NCBI GenBank assembly: GCA_964236735.1
Contig: CAXSFM010000009.1
Coordinates: forward strand, 1-64,000
Length of the DNA stretch: 64,000 nucleotides
DNA from: JAIVJG01 sp964236735
GTDB lineage: Bacteria > Acidobacteriota > Blastocatellia > Pyrinomonadales > Pyrinomonadaceae
Direction: 5' to 3'
The notes beneath the pieces were generated by a model. It was not told where the DNA came from and did no database searches. It saw only the letters and a list, made by a program, of their open reading frames with translations. Position numbers and translations under genes: made by a program. The stretch's first letter is position 1; each line of letters opens with the position of its first letter. Shown piece after piece: positions 1-7,805 of this stretch.

Positions 1-476
1 TCCATCTCAGTAGTTTAGCGCCTCTCAAATTGTGCTTAACTACTCTAGCCCCTTATTTTATAGTCCCCCTAACTGGTCTCCCCGACCCGTTCACGCCTCC
101 ATCGCGGAAAGTGCATTTTCGCTCGCAGCTTAAGTTTGCTTTTGACAGAGATGTTTCGAGTCGAGCCACGCCGTTATCGTGGCTGCGGCCATGGCGACTC
201 CTGTTTCTCAATCGGCTGGCGAGATTGACATCGGAATTAACTATTGGAGTTGTGACCATTAACAAGGCTAAGATTCAAAAATATTTTACCCGACAACAAT
301 TCAGACCACACCAACACCGAACGCGAGAGGCATGGTGCGATTGCAAACACGGAACAGCCCTGAAACTGTCCCGGAAGCGATGCGGGAAACTGGCGACGGC
401 GTCTCAGTTTAACTAAAGCAGCGAGTCTGCTTGGCCGTCGCAATATCAATCGGAATACTAAAAAGGAGCGAACGAC
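1..476. other. Leader region upstream of the hydrogenase operon, no convincing gene
   Basis: The open frames here have low-complexity, Arg/Ser-rich translations and no recognisable family, so I call no gene. The stretch just before 477 carries a strong Shine-Dalgarno (AAGGAG about 8 nt before the hhyS ATG). The hydrogenase promoter should lie here, but I found no clean -35/-10 pair and no sigma-54 -24/-12 element with correct spacing. Confidence 0.5.
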
Positions 477-1541
477 ATGGCAACGGAAACTGCTCCCTAC
501 GGACGGGTTACACAGAAGCCGCCCGCCGTCAAAGAAGTGCATATCCTCTGGATCACCGCCGGCCTGAGCTGCGACGGCGATTCGGTCTCAATCACCGCCG
601 CGACGCAGCCGAGCATCGAGGACGTTCTCCTCGGCGCGATTCCCGGCCTGCCGAAAGTACATCTTCATAATCCCGTGCTGGCCTATGAAAACGGCGACGA
701 CTTTATGAAGTTCTGGTATCAGGCCGAGCAGGGTTTGATTGACCCGTTCGTCCTCGTTGTCGAAGGCTCAATCCCGAACGAGAGCATCAAGGCCGAAGGT
801 TACTGGGCTGCGCTCGGCACGGACGCGATGACGGGACAGCCCATCACCACCTGCGAGTGGATTGACCGTCTCGCTCCGAAGGCGTTGGCCGTCGTCGCCT
901 GCGGAACGTGCGCGACTTACGGCGGCATTCACGCGATGGCCGGCAACCCGACGGGCGCGATGGGACTCGCCGACTATCTCGGCTGGGACTGGAAGTCGAA
1001 GGCGGGACTGCCCGTCGTCAACGTGCCGGGCTGCCCCGTCCAGCCGGACAACTTCATGGAGACGCTGCTCTATCTGCTTTACCAAGTGGCCGGCTTGGCT
1101 CCGATAATTCCGCTCGACGCGCAACTGCGCCCGACGTGGCTCTTCGGCAAGACCGTCCACGATGGCTGCGACCGCGCGGGCTATTACGAGCAAGCGGACT
1201 TCGCCACCGAATACGGCTCGCCAAAGTGCATCGTCAAACTCGGATGCTGGGGGCCGGTCGTCAACTGCAACGTGCCGAAGCGCGGCTGGATGGCGGGCAT
1301 TGGCGGCTGTCCGAACGTCGGCGGCATCTGCATCGGCTGCACGATGCCCGGCTTTCCCGACAAGTTCATGCCGTTCATGGACGAGCCGCCGGGCGCGACC
1401 GTCTCATCTGCGGCCATCAGCATCTATGGACGGACGATTCGCAAACTGCGCGCCATCACCAACTCGACGGTCAACAAGGAACCCAAGTGGCGGCACAAGG
1501 GAACTGAACTGACCACCGGCTACCGGCCTAACACTTACTGA
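477..1541 (+). CDS. hhyS: Group 1h [NiFe]-hydrogenase small subunit
   Basis: This is the electron-transfer subunit of a high-affinity, oxygen-tolerant uptake hydrogenase. It carries iron-sulfur clusters that pass electrons from the NiFe site in HhyL to the respiratory chain. In its 354 residues the usual first CxxC is C32-x-x-D35, the Asp-ligand signature described for the proximal cluster of group 1h/actinobacterial-type enzymes. Other ligands seen are C142, C145 and C186 (NVPGCPVQP), H228/C231/C251/C257 for the distal cluster, and C264, C278, C285 and C288. There is no twin-arginine signal, which agrees with a cytosolic enzyme. AAGGAG precedes the ATG. hhyL follows after 15 nt, so the two are co-transcribed. 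Family call is firm; the physiological role is from characterised relatives. Confidence 0.96.
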   Translation: MATETAPYGRVTQKPPAVKEVHILWITAGLSCDGDSVSITAATQPSIEDVLLGAIPGLPKVHLHNPVLAYENGDDFMKFWYQAEQGLIDPFVLVVEGSIPNESIKAEGYWAALGTDAMTGQPITTCEWIDRLAPKALAVVACGTCATYGGIHAMAGNPTGAMGLADYLGWDWKSKAGLPVVNVPGCPVQPDNFMETLLYLLYQVAGLAPIIPLDAQLRPTWLFGKTVHDGCDRAGYYEQADFATEYGSPKCIVKLGCWGPVVNCNVPKRGWMAGIGGCPNVGGICIGCTMPGFPDKFMPFMDEPPGATVSSAAISIYGRTIRKLRAITNSTVNKEPKWRHKGTELTTGYRPNTY

Positions 1542-1556
1542 GAAGGAGTTAATTGG

Positions 1557-3347
1557 ATGAGCACCAACACGATTGCGGGAACCAAAGCTCCGGCCAAGCC
1601 GAGAACGCTGGTTGACATGAATTGGGACCCGATCACGCGCATCGTCGGTTCCTTAGGCATCTACACCAAGATTGATTTCGCCAACCGCGAAGTCGCCGAA
1701 TGCTACTCGACATCTTCCATCTTTCGCGGCTACTCGATTTTCATGAAGGGCAAAGACCCGCGCGACGCGCACTTCATCACGAGTCGCATCTGCGGCATCT
1801 GCGGTGACAATCACGCGACCTGCGCCTGCTACGCGCAGAACATGGCCTTCGGCGTGCGACCGCCAAACATGGCTGAGTGGATCGTCAACTTGGGCGAGGC
1901 TGCCGAATACATGTTCGACCACAACATCTTTCAAGACAATCTGGTCGGCGTGGATTTCTGCGAGCAGATGGTCAAGGAAACCAACCCCGGCGTCTGGGCG
2001 AAGGCGCAGAAGACCGAAGCCCCGCACGCGGCGGATCACGGCTATCGCACCATCGCCGACATTATGACGGCCTTGAATCCTTTCACCGGCGAATTTTATC
2101 GAGAGACTCTCCACGTCAGCCGTTACACGCGCGAGATGTTCTGCCTGATGGAAGGCCGACACGTACATCCTTCGACTTTGTATCCGGGCGGCGTCGGGAC
2201 AGTGCCGACCGTGCAACTTTTCACGGACTATCTCGTCCGCCTGATGAAGTACGTCGAGTTTATGAAGAAGGTCGTGCCGCTCCACGATGACCTCTTCGAC
2301 TTCTTCTATGAAGCCCTGCCCGGCTACGAAAAAGTCGGCGAGCGGCGCATCCTGCTCGGTTGCTGGGGATCGTTCCAAGACCCGAACGTCTGCGATTACA
2401 AATACGAGAACATGGAGAAGTGGGGCAATGCCATGTTCGTCACGCCGGGCGTCGTGGTGGACGGCAAACTCGTCACGACCAGCCTCGTGGACATCAATCT
2501 CGGCATCCGCATCCTGCTCGGCAGTTCTTACTACGACGGCTGGCAGAACGCCGAGACGTTCGTCAAAAACGATCCGCTCGGCAATCCCGTCTCGCAGGAT
2601 CACCCCTGGAATCAGACGACGCTGCCGCGCCCGCAGAAGCGCGACTTCGACGATAAATATAGTTGGGTCATGTCGCCGCGCTGGTTCGATGGCAAAGATC
2701 ATCTCGCGCTCGACACCGGCGGCGGGCCGCTCGCGCGTTTCTGGGCGACGGCGCTCGCAGGCAAGGTGGACATCGGCTACATCAAGGCGACGGGGCACAG
2801 CGTCAAGATTTATCTGCCGAAGACTGCTTTGAAGCCCGAAGTCGAGTTCGAGTGGAAGATTCCGAAGTGGTCGAACACTCTGGAACGCGACCGCGCGCGC
2901 ACATATTTTCAGGCTTATGCGGCGGCGGCGGCGCTCTATTTCGTGGAGAAAGCTCTCGAAGAATTGCACGCCGGCAACACTAAAACGTGGTCGGAGTTCA
3001 AAGTGCCGGAGGACGCCATCGGTTGCGGTTTCCACGAAGCTGTGCGCGGCGTGCTCTCGCATCACGTCGTCATCCGTGACGGCAAGATCGCCAACTATCA
3101 CCCGTACCCGCCAACGCCTTGGAACGCCAGCGTGCGCGACATCTACGGCACGCCCGGCCCCTACGAAGATGCCGTGCAGAACACTCCCATCTTCGAGGAG
3201 AACGGCCCCGACAACTTCAAGGGCATAGACATCATGCGCGCCGTCCGCAGCTTCGATCCTTGCCTGCCCTGCGGCGTCCACATGTATCTCGGCAACGGCA
3301 AAGTTTTGGAGACAAAGCACTCGCCGATGTTCGGAGCGATGAAGTAA
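1557..3347 (+). CDS. hhyL: Group 1h [NiFe]-hydrogenase large (catalytic) subunit
   Basis: This is the catalytic subunit that splits H2 at a Ni-Fe(CN)2CO centre. The 596 residues include the N-terminal nickel motif RICGICGDNH (C79, C82, H86) and the C-terminal motif DPCLPCGVH (C569, C572, H575). A 21-residue tail (576-596) follows H575. This is the expected substrate of the maturation protease encoded at 6943-7461, which cuts after the His once nickel is inserted. The start is supported by AGAAGGAG upstream and by MSTNTIAG preceding the conserved VDMNWDPITRIVG block. It is the second gene of the operon, and it resembles the enzymes of Pyrinomonas, Streptomyces and Mycobacterium in both length and motif spacing. 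Confidence 0.97.
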   Translation: MSTNTIAGTKAPAKPRTLVDMNWDPITRIVGSLGIYTKIDFANREVAECYSTSSIFRGYSIFMKGKDPRDAHFITSRICGICGDNHATCACYAQNMAFGVRPPNMAEWIVNLGEAAEYMFDHNIFQDNLVGVDFCEQMVKETNPGVWAKAQKTEAPHAADHGYRTIADIMTALNPFTGEFYRETLHVSRYTREMFCLMEGRHVHPSTLYPGGVGTVPTVQLFTDYLVRLMKYVEFMKKVVPLHDDLFDFFYEALPGYEKVGERRILLGCWGSFQDPNVCDYKYENMEKWGNAMFVTPGVVVDGKLVTTSLVDINLGIRILLGSSYYDGWQNAETFVKNDPLGNPVSQDHPWNQTTLPRPQKRDFDDKYSWVMSPRWFDGKDHLALDTGGGPLARFWATALAGKVDIGYIKATGHSVKIYLPKTALKPEVEFEWKIPKWSNTLERDRARTYFQAYAAAAALYFVEKALEELHAGNTKTWSEFKVPEDAIGCGFHEAVRGVLSHHVVIRDGKIANYHPYPPTPWNASVRDIYGTPGPYEDAVQNTPIFEENGPDNFKGIDIMRAVRSFDPCLPCGVHMYLGNGKVLETKHSPMFGAMK

Positions 3348-3368
3348 GACAGTGGCGAGCAAGAAGAA

Positions 3369-3457
3369 AGTGATGAGTGATGAGTGATGAGTAAGAAATA
3401 AAAAGCAGCGACGGGTTAAGTATCTTGCTCGTTACTTATCACTCATCACTTATCACT
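3369..3457. repeat. Inverted repeat of ATGAGTG units between hhyL and the NifU-like gene
   Basis: The left arm (3369-3391) is a run of AGTGATG units. The right arm (3435-3457) is its near reverse complement, 21 of 23 positions pairing and the other two able to form G-U pairs. The loop is about 43 nt. In RNA this would form a long hairpin between the structural and accessory genes. A degenerate copy of the same type lies at about 8970-9057. Confidence 0.7.
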
Positions 3458-3466
3458 GTTTTTAAT

Positions 3467-4012
3467 ATGGAAGAGAAAGAATCGCAAAGTCGGATGCAGC
3501 GGGTTGAGGAGTTGGTGCAGGACATCGAAAGTTGGCCTGACCCGAACCTGCGCGCCAAAGCCGTCGAGCTGGTGCAGTCGCTGATGGACTTTCACAGCAC
3601 AGGTCTGGAACACATGATGGAGGCCGTCGCCGAATCGGGCGAAGCAGGCCAACGCATCTTTGAAGACTTCGCGCGTGACGGGCTGGTCAGCAGTATGCTC
3701 TTGCTCTACGGGCTGCATCCCGTCGAATTTGAAACGCGCATCGTGCAGGCGCTCGACAAAGCGCAGGCGCACTTGCGCTTGCACGGTGGCGACGTGGAAC
3801 TGCTCGGCATCACGGACGGCGTGGTGCGGCTCAGAATAAAAGGGAGCGGCAAGACTTGCGGCGCGTCGTCAATGGCGGCACTCAAACTCGCCGTCGAAGA
3901 TGCCATCTATGAAGCCGCGCCGGAAGTGGCTGCTATCGAAGCGGAAGAAGTGTCTCCGCCGCCGGTTCCATCTGGCCTCGTACAACTTGAAAGGAAGGCA
4001 AGCTATGGCTGA
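3467..4012 (+). CDS. NifU-like C-terminal domain protein of the hydrogenase operon
   Basis: The protein has 181 residues, counting from the ATG at 3467; a TTG 14 codons upstream is possible but lacks support. The first half is helical. The second half, about 95-160, matches the NifU C-terminal domain (HGGDVELLGI, then GVVRLRIKGSG, then a helix ending EAAPEV). In iron-sulfur scaffolds this domain holds a CxxC pair. Here the corresponding stretch reads KTCGASS, leaving a single cysteine, so cluster binding in the classical way is doubtful. NifU-like genes beside group 1h hydrogenases are known, and a role in small-subunit cluster delivery or assembly is inferred. The stop overlaps the next ATG. 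Confidence 0.82.
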   Translation: MEEKESQSRMQRVEELVQDIESWPDPNLRAKAVELVQSLMDFHSTGLEHMMEAVAESGEAGQRIFEDFARDGLVSSMLLLYGLHPVEFETRIVQALDKAQAHLRLHGGDVELLGITDGVVRLRIKGSGKTCGASSMAALKLAVEDAIYEAAPEVAAIEAEEVSPPPVPSGLVQLERKASYG

Positions 4013-4205
4013 ACAGGAAACCACGCCCGACGCGCCCGCGCACGAACCGGGCACGAGCAGAGGCGAAGCGCAAAAAGAGAAGTTAGGCGCAGAGGGCGGA
4101 CGCGACGACGAGGACAAGGGGCGCACGGCCAGAGACTCGACGACCATCAATCCCGACATGGAAGAGCCGATTGACCCGCGTATGCCGGACATGCCGCCGG
4201 CATAA
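4005..4205 (+). CDS. Small acidic, probably disordered protein of the hydrogenase operon
   Basis: A 66-residue product starting MAEQETTPDAPAHEP, rich in Glu, Asp, Pro, Gly and Ala and without hydrophobic core residues, so probably unstructured. Its ATG overlaps the end of the NifU-like gene by 8 nt and the next gene begins about 27 nt after its stop, which supports translation as part of the operon. A longer frame exists upstream but has Arg/Lys-rich sequence unlike protein, and the coupled ATG at 4005 is preceded by GAAAGGAAGG. I do not recognise a family. The conserved-looking tail ends with PRMPDMPPA. Confidence 0.6.
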   Translation: MAEQETTPDAPAHEPGTSRGEAQKEKLGAEGGRDDEDKGRTARDSTTINPDMEEPIDPRMPDMPPA

Positions 4206-4232
4206 AATCGTATCACTCGTTTGTCTCTCAAG

Positions 4233-4877
4233 ATGAGTTCATCGCCACCGCCAGAACAAAATCGCGCCTTTGCCACGCTCCGCCAGTTCATACGCGAGCG
4301 CGCGCCAGTCGAGCGTTGCGAGATGTGCAGCGCGGAAGTCGCCGCCGAACACGATCATCTGATTGAACCGGCGAGCCGTAAAATCGTCTGCGCCTGCCAG
4401 CCCTGCGCGATTCTGTTCGGCGGCCAGGCCGAGATGAAATACAAGCGCGTGCCGCGTCGTATCCGCTCGCTGCCGAATTTTCATTTGACCGACGGGCAGT
4501 GGGACGATTTGATGATCCCGATTCGCATCGCCTTCTTTTACCACAGCACGCCGGACGGCAAAATTCTCGCGCTCTATCCGAGTCCGGCTGGCCCGATTGA
4601 ATCGCTCCTGACGCTCGATGCGTGGGACGAGATCGTCGCGGAAAATCCAATCTTGAAAGAGTTGGAGCCGGACGTTGAGGCTCTGCTCGTCAATCGCGCG
4701 GGCGAGATACGCGACTACTACATCGCGCCGATTGACGAGTGCTACAAACTCGTCGGCCTCATTCGCGTCCACTGGCGCGGGTTGTCGGGCGGGACGGAAG
4801 TATGGAAAGAAATCAACAATTTCTTCGCGCGTTTGAAGGCCATGTCGAGTCCGGTCGGAGAAACCTCACATGCCTGA
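4233..4877 (+). CDS. DUF5947 family protein, hydrogenase-associated
   Basis: The protein has about 214 residues (ATG at 4233; a TTG at 4221 in the same frame is an alternative). Near the N-terminus it has a metal-site pattern: CEMC at about 29-32, then HDHL, then CACQPC at about 53-58. This resembles a zinc ribbon. The rest is a mixed alpha/beta body with FHLTDGQWDDLMIPIRIAFF. DUF5947 proteins accompany group 1h hydrogenases in actinobacteria and acidobacteria; their function is unknown. The stop overlaps the following ATG by 8 nt, pointing to translational coupling. A chaperone or assembly role is only inferred from position. Confidence 0.78.
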   Translation: MSSSPPPEQNRAFATLRQFIRERAPVERCEMCSAEVAAEHDHLIEPASRKIVCACQPCAILFGGQAEMKYKRVPRRIRSLPNFHLTDGQWDDLMIPIRIAFFYHSTPDGKILALYPSPAGPIESLLTLDAWDEIVAENPILKELEPDVEALLVNRAGEIRDYYIAPIDECYKLVGLIRVHWRGLSGGTEVWKEINNFFARLKAMSSPVGETSHA

Positions 4878-5547
4878 CTTGAGCTTTCAGGTTGAGGGCG
4901 CAGAGTCCGTCCCGTTCACGGCTGCGCCCTTGCTGGCGATCAAGCTTCGCATCACGAACGCGGATGCGAAAGAAGAGATTCACACCGTCGCGCTACGTTG
5001 CCAGATTCAGATTGAAGCGACGCGCAGGCGTTACGGGGCGCAGGAGCAGGAACGTCTGCTCGATCTTTTCGGCGAGCCTGAGCGTTGGGCGCAGACGCTC
5101 AAAGCGATGCTGTGGACGCACACGAGCATGGTCGTGACGCCGTTCGTCGGCAGCACTGTGGTTGATCTGCCTATCCCTTGCACGTTCGACTTCAACGTCG
5201 CCGCCGCGAAGTATTTCGCAGGATTGGAAGACGGAGAAGTGCCGCTCAATTTATTATTCAGCGGCACGATTTTTTACGAAGCAGGCGAAGCGGGTTTGCA
5301 GGTCGCGCAGATACCGTGGGACAGGGAGGCCAAATATCGGTTGCCCGTGCGCGTCTGGAAAGAGATGATGGAGAGTTATTACCCGAACAGCGCGTGGCTC
5401 TGCCTGCGTCGAGACGTGTTCGACCGCTTGCATCAATACAAAATGCGCGCCGGGATTCCGACGTGGGAGCAGACGCTGGAGAGCATCCTTCCCATCATTG
5501 AAGAGACGGAAGAAGACGTGAAAGTTGAGGGGAGCGTCGCGTCGTGA
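4870..5547 (+). CDS. DUF6084 family protein, hydrogenase-associated
   Basis: A 225-residue protein without signal or membrane segments, predicted mainly beta. It contains conserved-looking blocks LDLFGEPERWAQTLK (about 58-72), LWTHTSMVVTPFVGST (about 77-92) and YYPNSAWLCLRRDVFDRLH near the C-terminus. DUF6084 genes follow DUF5947 genes in group 1h hydrogenase clusters; no biochemical function is known. It starts inside the end of the previous gene and its stop overlaps the GTG of the next, so it belongs to a coupled block. The family assignment is from memory of this conserved gene order and typical sequence, not from a search. Confidence 0.75.
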   Translation: MPDLSFQVEGAESVPFTAAPLLAIKLRITNADAKEEIHTVALRCQIQIEATRRRYGAQEQERLLDLFGEPERWAQTLKAMLWTHTSMVVTPFVGSTVVDLPIPCTFDFNVAAAKYFAGLEDGEVPLNLLFSGTIFYEAGEAGLQVAQIPWDREAKYRLPVRVWKEMMESYYPNSAWLCLRRDVFDRLHQYKMRAGIPTWEQTLESILPIIEETEEDVKVEGSVAS

Positions 5548-6617
5548 ACTTTGAACTCGTGGAAAAAATCGCGAACGCCGTGCTCTATGAAGGGTACATA
5601 CTCTACCCCTATCGCCCTTCGTCGGTGAAGAATCAGCAGCGTTGGAACTTCGGCGCGCTCGCCCCGCAATCTTACAGCCACGCGCAGAATGGAACTGAGG
5701 CGTGGAGGATGCAGACGCAGTGTCTCGTGCGCGCGGACGAACATACTGCGCTCGACGTGAAAATTCGATTTCTGCATTTGTTGACACGCGAAGTCGGACG
5801 TTTAGAAACATCGCCGTCAGAGGCGGAGAACAACAACGAGCCGGATTACAAAATCGTTTCGTCGCTGGAAGTCAACGGGCAGCTTTTTCAAACTTGGCAG
5901 GAAGCCGTCGAGCGCGAGGTCAACTTACAGGACGTTGATGTGCGCGAACTCGTCGCGCACACGAAGCGGTTGGCCTTTAACTTTCCGTCAAGCCGCGAGT
6001 TAGAATTTTTGCGCGAGGCGGGCGGCCAAGTTGTCGGCGTGATTGTTCGCACACAGCAATCGGTTGAGTGTGTCATCGAACTTGAAGCGGAGAAGGTTGA
6101 AGCGCGTCTGTTCAAGCTCACGGTGCGGATTGAAAATTTGACCGCGTTTGCTGATGCCGAACACAAGAGCCGCGACGAAGCGTTGATGAGATCGCTCGTC
6201 TCGACGCACACCATTCTGGGCGCGCGTGGACAGGGCAGCGAGTTCGTCTCCTTGCTGGAGACGCCGGAAGAGTTGCGCGAAGTCGCCGCCGCGTGCCGCA
6301 ACGTGGGGACGTGGCCGGTGCTCGCCGGTGAAGAAGGCGCGCGCGATTGTCTGCTCTCGTCGCCGATTATCCTCTACGACTATCCGCAGATCGCGCCGGA
6401 GAGCGCCGGAAATCTTTTCGACGGGACGGAGATTGACGAAATTCTCACGCTTCGCATTATGACGATGACGGACGCGGAGAAGCGCGAGATGCGCGGCGTG
6501 GACGAGCACGCGCGCCGCATACTGGAGAGAACCGAGACGCTGCCCGCCGAAGCATTGATGAAGATGCACGGCGTGATGCACGGCGCGCGCGCGACGCAAA
6601 AGGAAGACGAGCGATGA
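5544..6617 (+). CDS. Uncharacterised hydrogenase-operon protein (357 aa)
   Basis: I do not recognise this family. The 357 residues carry no signal peptide, no transmembrane helix and no obvious cofactor motif. The N-terminal half reads like a beta-rich domain (YILYPYRPSSVKNQQRW at about 18-34, conserved-looking). The C-terminal part is alpha-helical, with SSPIILYDYPQIAPESAGNLFDGTEIDEILTLR split around residue 290 and an acidic helical tail. The start codon is GTG at 5544, overlapping the previous stop by 4 nt, and its own stop overlaps the next ATG. Being locked into the hydrogenase transcript, it is a candidate assembly or scaffold factor. The seven-Tyr/Pro motif near the N-terminus is worth alignment. 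Confidence 0.8.
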   Translation: MNFELVEKIANAVLYEGYILYPYRPSSVKNQQRWNFGALAPQSYSHAQNGTEAWRMQTQCLVRADEHTALDVKIRFLHLLTREVGRLETSPSEAENNNEPDYKIVSSLEVNGQLFQTWQEAVEREVNLQDVDVRELVAHTKRLAFNFPSSRELEFLREAGGQVVGVIVRTQQSVECVIELEAEKVEARLFKLTVRIENLTAFADAEHKSRDEALMRSLVSTHTILGARGQGSEFVSLLETPEELREVAAACRNVGTWPVLAGEEGARDCLLSSPIILYDYPQIAPESAGNLFDGTEIDEILTLRIMTMTDAEKREMRGVDEHARRILERTETLPAEALMKMHGVMHGARATQKEDER

Positions 6618-6943
6618 ACGAGTGGGAAATGCAACTTCTCGAAGAGAAGACTCAGCTTGAGAGCGTCCGCATCAACGGCGGTGGCGAAGTCCGGCAGGGC
6701 GATCAGGTGCGCCTGCGTCCGCGTGCGGGCGGCGACATTTTTGACCTTGCGCTGGCCGGTCGCATCGCGACGATTGAATCCATCGAACAGGATTACGAAG
6801 ACAAAGTTCATCTGGCCGTCGTCGTCGAAGACGATCCGGGACGCGATCTTGGAATGCTGCGGCAACCCGGCCATCGTTTTTTCTTCTCGCCGGAAGAAGT
6901 CGAGCTTGTGCCGGCGGGTGTGTCGGGAGAAGAAAAAAGTTGA
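6614..6943 (+). CDS. Uncharacterised small hydrogenase-operon protein (109 aa)
   Basis: A soluble 109-residue protein that I cannot assign. After a short helix (MNEWEMQLLEEK) it looks like a small beta-barrel: GDQVRLRPRAGGDIFDLALAG, then IATIESIEQDYEDKVHLAVVVEDDPG, then a tail with RFFFSPEEVEL. The pattern of a basic strand followed by a DEDKVH strand is reminiscent of SH3-like or KOW-like folds, which is only an impression. It overlaps both neighbours (ATGA at each end), placing it directly between the 357-aa protein and the maturation protease. This suggests a shared role in hydrogenase maturation. Confidence 0.75.
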   Translation: MNEWEMQLLEEKTQLESVRINGGGEVRQGDQVRLRPRAGGDIFDLALAGRIATIESIEQDYEDKVHLAVVVEDDPGRDLGMLRQPGHRFFFSPEEVELVPAGVSGEEKS

Positions 6944-7461
6944 TGGCGCAGCCACGCATTCTCGTCGCCGGCATCGGCAACATCTTTCTCGGCGACGACG
7001 CTTTCGGCAGCGAAGTGGCGAGACGTTTGCTCGCACGCACGCAGCCTGTGGAAGTCCGCGTGGTTGATTTCGGGATACGCGGTTTCGATCTCGTCTATGC
7101 CTTGCTCGATGGCTACGAAGTGACGATCTTCGTTGACGCCACGCCGCGCGGCGGCAAGCCGGGCACGCTCTACACCATCGAGCCTGACCTCGGCGAATTG
7201 GACAAGATGGACGCTCAGGACGCGATGATTGAGCCGCACGGGATGAACCCTTTGAAAGTGTTGGCGATGGCGAAAGCGATGGGCGGCGAGTTCAAGCGCA
7301 TCCTGCTCGTCGGGTGCGAACCGGCGACGGTGTGCGCGGAGAACGAAGAGTTCATGGGTTTGAGCGAGGCGGTCGAGGCCGTCATGGACGACGCGGTCAA
7401 CGTGGTCGAGTCGCTCGTCGCAAAAATTCTCGAAGCGGATCGTCACAAAGCGACGGCGTGA
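6943..7461 (+). CDS. Hydrogenase maturation protease (HyaD/HybD/HycI family)
   Basis: This nickel-dependent endopeptidase removes the C-terminal tail of the hydrogenase large subunit after NiFe cofactor insertion. The 172 residues show the family start ILVAGIGNIFLGDDAFGSEV, with the Glu of the SEV block as a metal-sensing ligand. They also show a second acidic ligand in the FVDATPRGG strand and the His of the IEPHGMNP loop. The ATG at 6943 overlaps the previous stop (TGATG). Its target here is presumably HhyL, which keeps a 21-residue tail after the last His. Length is typical of the family. Confidence 0.94.
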   Translation: MAQPRILVAGIGNIFLGDDAFGSEVARRLLARTQPVEVRVVDFGIRGFDLVYALLDGYEVTIFVDATPRGGKPGTLYTIEPDLGELDKMDAQDAMIEPHGMNPLKVLAMAKAMGGEFKRILLVGCEPATVCAENEEFMGLSEAVEAVMDDAVNVVESLVAKILEADRHKATA

Positions 7462-7492
7462 ATACATCGAACAGACAAGGAGAGCATTTACC

Positions 7493-7648
7493 ATGAAGCG
7501 AAATCAATCTTTGGTCAGGAGCGGAAGGAGGCCTGCGGGTATGGGACTGTGGACAGTGATCGGAGGCGTCGCGCTGGTGGCCGTCGCTGCGGTCGTGATC
7601 GTGACCATTCCAGACATCAAACGCTATATCAAGATCAGCACGATGTAA
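7493..7648 (+). CDS. Small single-helix membrane peptide, DUF6893-like
   Basis: A 51-residue product (ATG at 7493, preceded by AAGGAGAG) that is easily missed by gene callers. It has a basic N-terminus (MKRNQSLVRSGRRPAG), one hydrophobic helix rich in Val, Ala and Ile (about 18-38), and the tail PDIKRYIKISTM. This tail matches my memory of the DUF6893 small proteins that accompany actinobacterial group 1h hydrogenases. The position directly after the maturation protease supports a hydrogenase link, possibly membrane anchoring or quinone access for the otherwise soluble enzyme. The role is inference. Confidence 0.72.
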   Translation: MKRNQSLVRSGRRPAGMGLWTVIGGVALVAVAAVVIVTIPDIKRYIKISTM

Positions 7649-7805
7649 TGCGCCCTGCTGGCGCGAAAGTCTGCGCGCCGCGCGTTGCCGAAAAAAAGTT
7701 GGCGATTCATGCCTCGCTCTTGTGAAGCATGTAGATGCGCTTTGCATGTCGCGCGTTATTGATGTTGATGGTTTGACGCATAGACTTTGGTGATGAATCA
7801 GACGA

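Noticed and set aside
300..345. Possible sigma-54 promoter before hhyS
   Set aside because: GG and GC dinucleotides are present but the spacing is 14 or 9 rather than the required 12 positions.
30..416. 128-codon frame upstream of hhyS
   Set aside because: Composition is not protein-like, no Shine-Dalgarno, no family; more likely a leader region.
1653..3362. 569-codon open frame on the - strand
   Set aside because: It is antisense to hhyL and its translation (poly Arg/Val/Asp, no motif) is the mirror of high-GC codon bias; hhyL on the + strand has diagnostic hydrogenase motifs.
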